A DNA stretch of 64,000 nt, taken from Scleromatobacter sp964418745. Its GTDB lineage: Bacteria > Pseudomonadota > Gammaproteobacteria > Burkholderiales > Burkholderiaceae_C. The position numbers were made by a program, and so were the translations under genes. The DNA lies in NCBI GenBank assembly GCA_964418745.1, contig CAYQMX010000032.1, positions 1-64,000 on the forward strand, in the 5' to 3' direction. Position 1 is the stretch's first letter. Each line of letters begins with the position of its first letter. The notes beneath the pieces were generated by a model. It searched no databases. It was not told the origin of the DNA and saw only the letters and a program-made list of their open reading frames with translations. Of this stretch, positions 47,003-57,528 are shown one piece after another.

Positions 47003-49375
47003 TCAGAACGCGTACTTGATCGTTGCCTTGACGGTGCGGCCGTTGAGCGCGCGTGCCGCTGCCGAGCTGTCCACTTCCGTGTAGGCCAACGTGTTGAACA
47101 GGTTGTAGGCGCCCAGGGAGACCGTGGTGTGATCGTTCCAGTTGTAGCTGAAATGGCCGTTCACGAGGGTGTAGGCCGGCAACGTGACGTAGGGTACGCC
47201 GGCACCGCTCGACGAGTCGGTGTCCTTGGAACTGCTGACGCCCACGAAGTCCAGGCCCGCGTCGAATTGCTCGCTGCCGTAGCCTGGTCCGAACTGGTAG
47301 GTCAGGCGCGGCTGGCGGTTGGCCGGCAGGCCGACGAGCGCCGCGTTGGTCGAGCTCTTCGTGTCGGAGTTCGTGTAGGTCACGCCGGCATTGAGGTAGA
47401 ACCCGCCGACGTGGTAGCCGGCCTCGATCTCGACGCCCTTGCCCTCGTAGCGACTGGCGGCCGCGGCCTGCGTGGTCGCGCTGTAGTTGAACTCCGACGT
47501 GCGCGCGTCGAACAGCGTCACGAACGCACTGAAGTCGCCGAGGTGCGCCTTGACGCCGCCTTCGAGTTGCTTGACCGTGTTGATGGGAATCGTGGCCGCG
47601 CCGCTGAGCGGGCCCTGGTTCATGATGCGGTCGGCGTTGAAGGAGGCGCCGTCGCTGTAGCGGACGAAGAAGGCCACGTTCTTGTCCAGCGCGTAGTTCG
47701 TGCCGACCGAGTATTCGGTGCGGCTGAGCGAGTACGCGATCGGCACCGCGTTGCCGGGGTGGTAGGCCAGCGGGGCTTGCGCCGTCTCGGAGGTCGGCGT
47801 GGCGATGTTGTAGTAGCCCGAGGCGCGCTGGTTGTCCTTGCGGACGCTGGCATCCACGGCGAAGGCGCCGGATTCCCAGGTCGCGAACGCGTAGGGCGAC
47901 GTGGTGCGGTAGCTGCCGTCGTAGTCGCGCGAGCAGCAGCCGCCGAAGCCCGGACCCAGGCTGCCGTAGTCCGTGGCGCCGAGCGTGGCGTTGTCCAGGG
48001 GTGAAGGGGCGCTGCCCACGGTCGTCAGGTAGCTGTTGAAGTTCCAGACCAGGTTGACGGCTTGCTGGTTCAGGAACAGGCCGGCGCCCGCGGTCAGCTT
48101 GCCACCGCCCAGGTTGTCGACGGTGCGGGTGAGCTTGAAGTCGTTGGTCGTGTTGCCGAGATCCTTGACGTGGACGTCGAAGGCCACGGAGGTCATCGCC
48201 AGGCCGGTGTACGCCTGGCCCGCGAGGGGACCGTTGGCGTAGGTGGTTCCCGCCGGTGCCGGTGCCGCCGCGCCGCCGGGGTACCACGCGCTCCACTGGC
48301 CCGAGTTGGCCGCGTGGCGGAACCGGTCGTCCAGCAGCCAGCCAGCGGCCAGCTTGAAGTGGGTTTCGAGGCCGAGGGCCGTCGAAGCGGTGGTCATGCC
48401 GTTGTTGAACGCGATCGTCGACGTCGTGTTGTTGTTGTCGAGCACGCTGTCGGTGGGCAGGTTCGGCGAATAGCCGGTGTAGCGGCGCAGGTCGATGCCG
48501 GGGATCTTGCGGATGTGGCCGTCGACGACGTCGACCGGGCCAGGCATGTACATGGGTTGGTGGTCGTCGAGCAGCTTGAAGTTCAGGCGCACGTAGCCGT
48601 CGTCGAAGTCCTGCGTGATGTTGCCCTTGACCTGGCCGCCCTGGATGGAACTGGCGCTGCCGGTCGTGCGCGGGCCTTCGCCGGATTCGTAGAACCCGCC
48701 CACGAAGAAGCGCGTCTTCGGGGCGATCCGGGCGCCGTATGAAAAGTCCAGGCGCTGGTCCCGGTGGCCCAGGCCCGCGCTCAGCGCGATGCTGCCGCCC
48801 GCCACGTCGCCTGTGCGGCTGATGAAATTGACGATGCCGCCGGGTCCATTCGTGGTCAGGGTCGATGCGCTGCCGCCGCGCACCGCCTCGACGCGTTCGA
48901 CGGAGGAGTCCATGCGGATGAAGTCGTCCGGATTGCCGAACGCGATGTCGCCGAACAGCAGCACCGGCAGGCCGTCTTCCTGGAACTGGAGTTAGCGCGA
49001 GCCGCCCGCCGAGATGGGCAGGCCGCGGACCGAGACGTTCGCATTGCCGCCGCCGCCGCTGGACTGCACGAACAGGCCCGGGATGGCCGACAACACGTCG
49101 GCCGCGTTCTGAGGTTGCTTGTCGAGGATGGCATCGCCCTCGAGCGAACTGACCGAGATGCTCGATTTCAGCTTCGACGTGGCCGCAGAGGTGCCCGTCA
49201 CCACCACCTGTTCGAGGTCGAGCGACTGTCCGCGCGCCTTGTCCGGCGCCGGGGACGGGGCGGACGAGGCCGGCGCCGGTGCCGCCGGCGCCGCCTGCGC
49301 ATGGGCGGTCGTCTGCGCGGCGAGCGCGGATACGGCAAGGGCGAAGGGCGTGAGCAGTCCGGGGAATCGTGTCAT
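47003..49375 (-). pseudogene. TonB-dependent receptor with in-frame stop (probable sucrose/sugar receptor)
   Basis: 791 codons of an outer-membrane TonB-dependent receptor interrupted by one TAA at 48994-48992 (codon 128). Upstream: a signal peptide, a TonB-box-like LEQVVVTG and the start of the plug domain (SVSSLEGDAILDKQPQNAAD). Downstream, in the same frame with no base lost, the plug continues (LQFQEDGLPVLLFGD) and the barrel runs to a terminal Phe (IKYAF). Related plugs have a Tyr at this point (SRYLQ...), so a TAC or TAT to TAA change is the simplest explanation. It may be a true nonsense mutation, a sequencing error or, less likely, read-through. It starts at 49375 behind GGAGA, with a LacI-type operator 78 bp upstream. 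Context points to sucrose uptake. Confidence 0.85.
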
Positions 49376-49452
49376 GTCTGTCTCCTGATTTTGATGGATG
49401 CGGCGCACTGGACGGCGCCTGGGCGGGCGGGAACGGGTCGGCCTGGATCGAA

Positions 49453-49466
49453 TGCAATCGATTGCA
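49453..49466. promoter_or_regulatory. LacI-type operator upstream of the TonB-receptor gene
   Basis: Perfect 14-bp palindrome TGCAATCGATTGCA with the central CG typical of LacI-family operators. It lies in the 103-bp gap between the sucrose phosphorylase stop and the receptor start. The identical core recurs at 52418-52433. Confidence 0.8.
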
Positions 49467-49478
49467 GCATTGGGCAAA

Positions 49479-50999
49479 TCAAAACGTCTGGGGGCTCGGT
49501 CCTCCTGGAGTGAACGGCTCGCCGGTGCTGTCGAACACCAGCGCGGTCGTGGACCCGGGCTCGCGCAGGGTCAGCGCATAGGCCAGCGTACGGAAGTCCA
49601 CCTGGAGGCGCGCCTCGTGCTCCCCCGCGGTCCACACGAGGTCCAGCGCCTGGGCCGACGTTTCGTTCGACCTGAAATAGCCGCCGAAGGCGGCATGCGA
49701 ATTGCGCAGGCGGATCAGTCGCAGCAGATCGCGCACCACGGGGCGCTCCAGTTGGGCCTGCACCTCGGCGGCCGTGTAGCGATGGCGGTTGATGTCTCGG
49801 CCCACGCCGGTGGCCTCGAGGAGCGCCATGTCGTTGCAGCCGGCCAGCAGGCCCACGTAGTAGACCTGCGGTATGCCGGGCAGGAACAGTTGCACGGCGC
49901 GTGCGAGCAGGTAGGCGAGGTCGTTTCGACCGAGGGCGTCGTAGTAGGTGCAGTTGACCTGGTAGAGGTCGAGGTTGGAGGCGGCCGACCCGGTCGCACG
50001 CCGGCTGTCGCCGTGCGAGTTCGCATGGATGAAGTCGACCAGGCGATCGAGCTCAAGCGGCGGCACCAGGCCGGGCCGTCCCTGGCGGTCGGCGGCGTCC
50101 GCGCCGATGTCGATGATGCCGATGCCGTCGTGCGTGTCGAGCACGGTCAGCGCATTGTTGGGCCGGATGTCGATCCACTGCCGCAGCGGCTGCGCGGTGG
50201 CGAACGCGAAGGCGTGGAGCAGCAACGGCGGCAGGGCGAAGTCGTAGACCCAGTCGACGCGTTCGGCGATCTCGATCTGCTTGCCGTAGTGCGAATGGAC
50301 TTCCACCAGCACTTCCATCGCGCTGGCGCGGGCGCGCTCGGCGAAATCGGCGATGAACGCGAAGGTGTCGGGCGTCATGAAGCAGTTGCTGCCCGCGCGC
50401 TTGATGGCATAGCCGACGGCGTCCAGGCGCACCATGCGCACCTCGCTGGCGGCCAGCCGCGCCAGGATGGCGTCGAGGTAGCCGCGGCCGAGCGGGTGCT
50501 CCACGTCGATGTCGACCTGTTGGGGCGTGAAGGTGGACCACAGGATCCGGCGCTCGCCGCTGGCGAGCGTGGTGAAGCGGAACGGCAGCCCGGGTCGGGG
50601 ACGGTAGATCGACAGCAGGTCGTGTTCCGTGGCGCCGTCGGGAAACACGCGATCCAGCGTCAGGAACAGGCCCGCCCAGGGCGAGTCCGCACCGCAGCTG
50701 ACGAAGTCCTTGAACTGCGGCGACTCGGCGGAGACGTGGTTGACGATCACGTCGGCCATCACGTCCATCGTCGCCGCGATCGCGCGCACGTCCTCCCACG
50801 CGCCCAGCCGGGGATCCACGCAGGTGTGATCGACCGGGTCGAAGCCGGCATCGGCGCCGTCGATGGGGTCGAAGAACGGCAACAGATGGACGCCCCCGAA
50901 GACGTCCGCGAGTGGCCCTTCGAGCAGGGCGCGGAGTTCGCGCAGGCCGCCTCCCGAAAGGCGGTCGACGTAGGCGATGAGCTGGACTTTGTTCTGCAT
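49479..50999 (-). CDS. Sucrose phosphorylase (GH13_18 type)
   Basis: 506-aa cytoplasmic enzyme that splits sucrose with phosphate to glucose 1-phosphate and fructose. The catalytic residues align with the Bifidobacterium adolescentis enzyme, shifted by one: nucleophile D193 (RLDAVGYA), acid/base E233 (LVEVHSHY) and D291 in THDGIGIID. The N terminus (VQLIAYVDRLSGGGLREL) and HLLPFFDPIDGADAGFDP are also characteristic. Close relatives act on sucrose 6'-phosphate or glucosylglycerate, so the exact substrate needs testing, but the adjacent SUT-like transporter favours sucrose. Start at 50999, 19 bp after the transporter stop; the pair is an operon. Confidence 0.88.
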   Translation of the reverse strand: MQNKVQLIAYVDRLSGGGLRELRALLEGPLADVFGGVHLLPFFDPIDGADAGFDPVDHTCVDPRLGAWEDVRAIAATMDVMADVIVNHVSAESPQFKDFVSCGADSPWAGLFLTLDRVFPDGATEHDLLSIYRPRPGLPFRFTTLASGERRILWSTFTPQQVDIDVEHPLGRGYLDAILARLAASEVRMVRLDAVGYAIKRAGSNCFMTPDTFAFIADFAERARASAMEVLVEVHSHYGKQIEIAERVDWVYDFALPPLLLHAFAFATAQPLRQWIDIRPNNALTVLDTHDGIGIIDIGADAADRQGRPGLVPPLELDRLVDFIHANSHGDSRRATGSAASNLDLYQVNCTYYDALGRNDLAYLLARAVQLFLPGIPQVYYVGLLAGCNDMALLEATGVGRDINRHRYTAAEVQAQLERPVVRDLLRLIRLRNSHAAFGGYFRSNETSAQALDLVWTAGEHEARLQVDFRTLAYALTLREPGSTTALVFDSTGEPFTPGGPSPQTF

Positions 51000-51018
51000 G
51001 GGTCGGTGGTGTTCGGTT

Positions 51019-52353
51019 TCAGGCTTCGGCATTCGAGGGCCGCGCGCGCGCGCCGGCGGGCGTGCCGACGAAGCAGGTCGCGACGGCGGCGGCGAGCAGG
51101 CAGCCGCCGGCAAGCCGGATGACGTTGGACGGGTCGCCCCCGAGCAGCGCGTGGTAGTAGAGCGGCATCGTGAGCATCTGGATGATCATGGGCAGCACGA
51201 TGAACATGTTGAAGATGCCCATGTAGATGCCGGCGCGCTGCGGCGGTATCGCGCCGGCGAGCATCACGTAGGGATTGCCCATCATGCTGGCCCAGGCCAG
51301 GCCGATGCCCACCATCGGCACGAACAGCCAGCCTCCCTGGTGGATGGCCGGAATCCACCACATGCCTGTGCCGGCCAGCGCAAGGCAGGCGGCATGCACG
51401 CTGCGCGCGCCCCAGCGCCTGGCCAGCGGCACCATCGCGAAGGCCGCCAGGAAGGCGATGAAGTTGTAGAAGCCGCCGATCTTGCCGTTGAGCAATCCGG
51501 CCTCGCGCAGGCCCGCGGAGCCGCCGTCGCGGCCTCCAGGCAGCGTCTGCGCGAGCGCGGGCACGATGTAGATCCAGTAGCTGAGCATCCCGTACCACTG
51601 GAACAGCTTCATCCACCACAATCGGCGCATCACCGCCGGCATGCAACGCACCGCGTCGGCGATCTCGGCCAGCGTCGCGCCCAGGCCGGTGGGTCGCGCG
51701 CGGATGGCCCGGGCTTCCTGTTGCGTGAGCGGGAGTTCGGGCGTGGAGACGACCGACCACAGCACCGTCGCCAGCGAGAACACGGCGCCGATTATGAACG
51801 CGACGATCGTGATGCGCGGAATGTCGTGGCCGTTGACGGCGTTGCGGTCCATGCCCGCCCACACGAGGATGCTCGGCGCGAGGTAGGCCAGGGTCTGCGC
51901 CAGTCCGGTGAATGCGCTCTGCGACAGGAACCCGATGCCGTGCTGGGTCCGATCCAGACGATCGCTGACGAACGCGCGGTAGGGCTCCATCGCGACGTTG
52001 TTGGCGGTGTCCAGGATCCACAGCAGGGTGGCCGCGAACCACAGCGTCGGGCTGTACGGCATGGCCAGCAGTCCGAGGCTGCACAGCAGCGCGCCGACGA
52101 GGAAGTACGGCGTCCTGCGCCCCCAGCGCGTATTCGTGCGGTCGCTCAGCGCGCCCACGATCGGCTGCACGAGCAGCCCCGTGACGGGGCCGGCAAGCCA
52201 CAGCAACGGCAAGCTGGCCTCGTCAGCGCCGAGGAACTTGTAGATCGGGCTCATGTTGCTTTGCTGCAGCCCGAAGCTGAACTGGATCCCGAAGAATCCG
52301 AGGTTCATGTTCAGGATCTGCAGCAGCGACAGCCGCGGTTTGGTCGAGGTCAT
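51019..52353 (-). CDS. MFS sugar transporter, SLC45/SUT-like (probable sucrose:H+ symporter)
   Basis: 444-aa inner-membrane carrier with about twelve hydrophobic segments. The N-terminal helix 1 region (LNMNLGFFGIQFSFGLQQSN) and the loop DRTNTRWGRRTPYF are hallmarks of the glycoside/sucrose transporter family related to plant SUTs and to Xanthomonas SuxC. It would carry sucrose from periplasm to cytoplasm for the phosphorylase encoded 19 bp downstream. The ATG at 52353 was chosen by homology; the long upstream frame passes through the regulator gene in another phase. A LacI-type palindrome lies 65 bp upstream. Confidence 0.87.
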   Translation of the reverse strand: MTSTKPRLSLLQILNMNLGFFGIQFSFGLQQSNMSPIYKFLGADEASLPLLWLAGPVTGLLVQPIVGALSDRTNTRWGRRTPYFLVGALLCSLGLLAMPYSPTLWFAATLLWILDTANNVAMEPYRAFVSDRLDRTQHGIGFLSQSAFTGLAQTLAYLAPSILVWAGMDRNAVNGHDIPRITIVAFIIGAVFSLATVLWSVVSTPELPLTQQEARAIRARPTGLGATLAEIADAVRCMPAVMRRLWWMKLFQWYGMLSYWIYIVPALAQTLPGGRDGGSAGLREAGLLNGKIGGFYNFIAFLAAFAMVPLARRWGARSVHAACLALAGTGMWWIPAIHQGGWLFVPMVGIGLAWASMMGNPYVMLAGAIPPQRAGIYMGIFNMFIVLPMIIQMLTMPLYYHALLGGDPSNVIRLAGGCLLAAAVATCFVGTPAGARARPSNAEA

Positions 52354-52417
52354 TCGGCAGGGAGTCCGGCGTGCCGCGACGGGTCGTCGCTCAAGCGCGG
52401 CCCGAGTATGTTTGCCA

Positions 52418-52433
52418 TTGCAATCGATTGCAA
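52418..52433. promoter_or_regulatory. LacI-type operator upstream of the sugar transporter operon
   Basis: Perfect 16-bp palindrome TTGCAATCGATTGCAA, flanked by a second outer pair (GTTTGC / GCAAAC). Located between the LacI gene stop and the transporter start; shares its core with the site at 49453. Repression by the adjacent LacI protein is the simplest reading. Confidence 0.85.
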
Positions 52434-52508
52434 ACCAGGACAAACCCGGATCCGGGGCGAGGTGCGAGCGCGCGTATTCCCGGGTGCAATCGCCGCTGCG
52501 CCGGCGCT

Positions 52509-53573
52509 TCAGGACCTGCGGCTGCTCTCGCGCGCGATCAGTTCGGTGGCCAGCAGCCGGGAGGCCGGCGGCGCGCCCGAAAGCTGCGCCAGCAGCAGGT
52601 CGACGAGTTGCTCGCCGGCGCTGCCGATCGGCTGGCGCACCGTGCTCAGGCTCGGATGGAAGAAGCTCGCGAGCTGGATGTCGTCGTAGCCGACCGCCAG
52701 CACGTCCTCGGGCACGCGCAGTTCGGCCCGGCGCAGCGCCGAGATCGCCGTCATCGCCATCAGGTCGCTGGCGGCGAAGATCGCATCGAACCGCAGCCGG
52801 GACTGCACGAGACGGGCGACCTCCGCCTCGATCTTCTCCTGCACGAAGGGCACCTTGCGAACCAGTGCGGCCTCGGTCGGCAGGCCGGCCTTGTCGTGGG
52901 CGATCCGGTAGCCGTGCATGCGCTCGGCGATCTCCGGCAGGTCGTAGTCGCCCAGGAAGACAATGCGGCGGGCACCCGCCTCGATCAGGTGCTGCGTGGC
53001 GAGCTCGCCGCCCCGGCAGTTGTCGCCGCCGACGGTCGCATAGGCCTGATCGTCCATCTTGGCGCCCCAGACCACGAAGGGCACGCCGCGGCGCGCCAGC
53101 TCGTTCAAATGCGCATGCAGGTGCCACTGGCCGATCAGCACGATGCCGCTGGCGCGGCCCGCGTCGACGCACTGGGTGGCGAGTTCGAGGCTGTTGACGT
53201 TGGTGCGCGAGAGCAGCATCTCCAGGCCGCGATCCGTGAGCGCATCGGCGATGCTGCCGATCAGGCTCAGGAAGAAGGGATCGGACAGGTGCTGGCGTGT
53301 CGCGGGGTCGAACGGCACGATCACCGCGATCGTCTTGTTCTGCCGCATGCGCAGGTTCTGCGCGCCGACGTTGACGGTGTAGTTCAGGGAGCGCGCGAGC
53401 TCGACGAGGCGCTGGCGGGTCTCGGGTGCGACCAGGCGACTGCCGCTCAGCGCACGCGAAACGGTCGCCACGGAAACGCCCGCGAGCCGGGCGATGTCGG
53501 CCATCTGGGGCCGCGAAGGCGTCGCGGTGCCGGGGGCGGGAAGCGGCGTGTCGGGCACGGAGGAACGCGGCAT
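52509..53573 (-). CDS. LacI-family transcription regulator of the sucrose locus
   Basis: 354-aa repressor. A Pro/Thr-rich tail (1-23) precedes a LacI HTH and hinge (ADIARLAGVSVATVSRALSGS ... VAPETRQRLVELARSLNY), then a periplasmic-binding-protein-like effector domain with two lobes (KTIAVIVPFDPATRQHLSDPFF; FDAIFAASDLMAMTAISALR). The Leu hinge region inserts in the minor groove at the central CG of operators, matching the two palindromes nearby. It is the first gene in the same-strand series regulator - transporter - phosphorylase - receptor. The effector is presumably sucrose or a related sugar. The start at 53573 is the only ATG giving a family-like N terminus. Confidence 0.92.
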   Translation of the reverse strand: MPRSSVPDTPLPAPGTATPSRPQMADIARLAGVSVATVSRALSGSRLVAPETRQRLVELARSLNYTVNVGAQNLRMRQNKTIAVIVPFDPATRQHLSDPFFLSLIGSIADALTDRGLEMLLSRTNVNSLELATQCVDAGRASGIVLIGQWHLHAHLNELARRGVPFVVWGAKMDDQAYATVGGDNCRGGELATQHLIEAGARRIVFLGDYDLPEIAERMHGYRIAHDKAGLPTEAALVRKVPFVQEKIEAEVARLVQSRLRFDAIFAASDLMAMTAISALRRAELRVPEDVLAVGYDDIQLASFFHPSLSTVRQPIGSAGEQLVDLLLAQLSGAPPASRLLATELIARESSRRS

Positions 53574-53817
53574 CGGGTAGGCAGTGGACGGTGAGGACGT
53601 GGCGGGCGACGGCGCATGTCGTCGAGCGCTGGATGATGCCAGATGCTGCCGCGGCGGGACCGCTTCCATCGCAGCCCGCAGGCGACGACCCGGGCGGGGC
53701 GATCCGGGGGCCTTGCCTGGAGCGCTCGCACGCCCAACAATCGGCCCTCGCCCGTCTCCGGGGCGCCACCCTCGCGGCGCGCGGGAAGTCGGCTCCCCCG
53801 CCACAGCATCGCCTGCC

Positions 53818-54489
53818 TTGAACGACCTCGCCAACGACCTTTCGCCCATCGCCGCCGCCATCATCGACCTCGACGGCACGCTCGTCGACACCGTGGGCGA
53901 CTTCGAGCACGCCCTCGCGCGTACGCTCGCCGACCTCGGCCTGCCGCCGGTCGACCGCGCCTTCATCGCGCGCACCGTCGGCCGCGGCAGCATGAACCTG
54001 CTGGCGCGCTCGCTGGCCCAGGTCGGCGGCGCGCCGGACCTGCTCGGCCAGGCGTGGACCCACTACCAGCGCCATTACGCCGCCGTCAACGGCCGCCATT
54101 CCACGGTCTATCCGGGCGTGGCCGAGGGGCTGTCGGCCATGCGCGCGCGCGGCTGGCGCCTGGCCTGCGTCACGAACAAGCCGCGCGCCTTCGCGCTGGC
54201 GCTGCTCGAGGCCAAGAGCCTGCTGGCGCAGTTCGAGCATGTCTTCGGCGGCGACTCCTTCGAGCGCACCAAGCCCGACCCGCTGCCGCTGATCAAGACC
54301 TGCGAGGCTCTGGGCACCGCGCCGGCGCACACGCTGATGGTGGGCGATTCGCGCAACGACTGCGAGGCGGCGCGCGCCGCGGGCTGCCCGGTGGTGCTGG
54401 TGAGCTACGGCTACAACCACGGCGAGCCGGTGGCCGACGCGCGACCCGATCGGGTGATCGACCGCCTGGACGCCTTGCCGTCGCCATGA
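53818..54489 (+). CDS. gph: Phosphoglycolate phosphatase (HAD family)
   Basis: 223-aa HAD hydrolase that removes phosphate from 2-phosphoglycolate. HAD motif I IIDLDGTLVDT (about 15-25), motif II CVTNK, motif III Lys in FERTKPDPLP, and motif IV MVGDSRNDCEAAR are all intact. Start is the TTG at 53818; upstream in-frame sequence is low-quality Arg/Pro-rich noise. In Burkholderiales gph normally follows rpe and precedes trpE; here it still leads the trp side, but rpe is far upstream. Confidence 0.92.
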   Translation: MNDLANDLSPIAAAIIDLDGTLVDTVGDFEHALARTLADLGLPPVDRAFIARTVGRGSMNLLARSLAQVGGAPDLLGQAWTHYQRHYAAVNGRHSTVYPGVAEGLSAMRARGWRLACVTNKPRAFALALLEAKSLLAQFEHVFGGDSFERTKPDPLPLIKTCEALGTAPAHTLMVGDSRNDCEAARAAGCPVVLVSYGYNHGEPVADARPDRVIDRLDALPSP

Positions 54490-54513
54490 AAAAAGGCGGC
54501 TCGCGGGCCGCCT
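54487..54513 (-). terminator. Intrinsic terminator of the TonB-like gene
   Basis: Stem AGGCGGC / GCCGCCT (54494-54500 with 54507-54513), followed on the - strand by a run of T (A at 54489-54494 on +). It lies 22 bp past the TonB-like gene stop, at the end of the convergent gph gene. Confidence 0.85.
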
Positions 54514-54534
54514 CGTCCGTCGCGCGACGACGAC

Positions 54535-55293
54535 TCAGGAGTCGAGGTTGAACGCGAGGTCGACCATCGCGGTGTGGCCCTTGGGCGTCGGCTTGAAGCG
54601 CCATTGACGCACCGCCTCCACCGCGGCGGCGTTCAGGCTCTGGCTGCTGGTCTTCATCACGGTGACGACGTCGACGACGCCGTCCGGGCCCACCTCGAAC
54701 TTCACCTCGACCTCGCCCTTGCGCAGGCGGCGCATGGTGGCCATCGGGAACTCGGGGTCCGCGGACTTGATCATGATCAGGCCCGGATCGGGCTCGTCGT
54801 CGGCGACGGGCACGTCGATCTGCGGCGCCGCGACGGCCGGCGCCGCCAGCGAGCCGGCCAGGCCGGCCGAGGCCACGCTGGCATCGAGGCCGCCCGCGCC
54901 CAGCGCGCTGCCGTTCGGGGCACCGCCGGACAGCGACGGCGCCACGGCGGCCGGCGGTGCGGCGACCACCACCGCCGACGGTGCCGAATTGGCGGCATCG
55001 GCCGTCGACGTGGCCGCGGCGGCCACCTTCACGCGCTCGGGAGCGGCGGCGACCTTGGGCTGCGGCGCGGGCGCCGGAGCGGCGGCGGCCGGCTTGGGCG
55101 CGGCAGGCTTGGCCGGGGGCGTCTGGGCGAGCACGCGGATCCAGTACATGGTCCGGTCGGTTTCCTTCTGCGCCTTGTCGGCGGCGGCGGAAGCGGCGGC
55201 CGAAGGTGCGATCACCTGGGCCTGGATCGCCGAGGCGGCGGCCACGCCGCCCAGCAACAGGACGCAGCGCGCGATGATTCTCAAGTCAGTCAT
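54535..55293 (-). CDS. Exported TonB C-terminal domain protein
   Basis: 252-aa protein with a signal peptide (ARCVLLLGGVAAASAIQA, cleavage before QV), an Ala/Pro-rich central region (about 60-165), and a C-terminal TonB-type domain. That domain is recognised by PEFPMATMRRLRKGEVEVKFEVGPDG and AAAVEAVRQWRFKPTPKG. Canonical TonB keeps its N-terminal helix as membrane anchor; here the helix looks cleavable, so the protein may be a periplasmic TonB-like protein rather than an ExbBD partner. No exbB or exbD is adjacent. It is divergent from the trp leader region and ends at a good terminator. Confidence 0.8.
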   Translation of the reverse strand: MTDLRIIARCVLLLGGVAAASAIQAQVIAPSAAASAAADKAQKETDRTMYWIRVLAQTPPAKPAAPKPAAAAPAPAPQPKVAAAPERVKVAAAATSTADAANSAPSAVVVAAPPAAVAPSLSGGAPNGSALGAGGLDASVASAGLAGSLAAPAVAAPQIDVPVADDEPDPGLIMIKSADPEFPMATMRRLRKGEVEVKFEVGPDGVVDVVTVMKTSSQSLNAAAVEAVRQWRFKPTPKGHTAMVDLAFNLDS

Positions 55294-55651
55294 GGCGGTC
55301 GTGCTCAGGTGACACGTTGTGATCGCGACGGCGGGCGGGTGGCTCGCTGCGCGTGAGGGATCTGGAGCCGACACTGCGTCCCAACGACGAAATCACAGTG
55401 CGGCAGCGAAGTTTAGCGACAAGTAACCACATGCAAGCCTCATGCCGTGGAAAAGGGATTGCCAAACCCCGCGGAATGCGCATTACGTCACCACCCCGCA
55501 CCGCGAGGCGCCGCGAAGCTGCGGGACAACCCTTGGATCGCGTGCCCCCTCGCGGCACCCATGCACCGATGTGCGGCGGCTTCGCACATCCCGAAGCCAG
55601 GCCGATGCAACGGCGTGGCCTGTCGGGGCGGCTTGGGCTAAACTCGATCGC
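55294..55651. other. Intergenic region between the TonB-like gene and the trpE leader
   Basis: 358 bp without a convincing gene; somewhat less GC-rich at 55390-55470, where the TonB-like promoter is expected. A -10-like TAAACT at 55639-55644 sits immediately before the leader ORF. No clear -35 was found. Confidence 0.5.
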
Positions 55652-55747
55652 ATGTCCGAAGGCCTTTCCCCCTCCTGCACCGCCGCGAAGGCCTGCGCGG
55701 TGCGGTCGCACGACCAGGGAGCCTGGGTCTGGCGACGCCGTTCGTGA
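55652..55747 (+). CDS. trpL: trp leader peptide (attenuator) upstream of trpE
   Basis: A 31-codon ORF whose last codons read A-W-V-W-R-R-R-S-stop, with two Trp codons one apart, 214 nt before trpE. This is the layout of a transcription-attenuation leader, where ribosome stalling at Trp codons decides between alternative RNA hairpins. A -10-like TAAACT 8 bp upstream implies a very short untranslated leader. CGTTCG/CGAACG overlapping the stop could form an early hairpin, and GC-rich repeats fill 55780-55860. No classical T-tract terminator was found by eye, so the mechanism is not settled. Confidence 0.7.
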   Translation: MSEGLSPSCTAAKACAVRSHDQGAWVWRRRS

Positions 55748-55960
55748 CGAACGCGCGCGCCTGCCGCCCCTGACGCCGCCCTTGCCGGGCCCGGTCGCGG
55801 TGCGACGGTGCCGCGGCGCCCCGGCCCGTGCCGGACGCGCGCCCCCTGGACGACGCCACGCCTGCGCGAACCGCAGCGTCGTCGAGAATATTCGCCGGAC
55901 CGCAGCGCGGCCTTCCCACCCACCGCGCCGCTGCGCACCCGGCCACCGGAGTCTTCCCAC

Positions 55961-57436
<1,476 letters not shown>

Positions 57437-57528
57437 CCGCGGCATCTTGCCAAGGCGTGCGGAAAGCGCATAGTTGACAACCGGGGTGGCGCGCGGGTCG
57501 CGCGTCCAACCCCCTCGAGGAGTTGGCC

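Noticed and set aside
46941..49457. 838-aa uninterrupted frame on the - strand over the TonB receptor
   Set aside because: It is a different phase from the receptor and Arg/Gly-rich; the receptor-like sequence is in the interrupted frame, so this does not rescue the gene.
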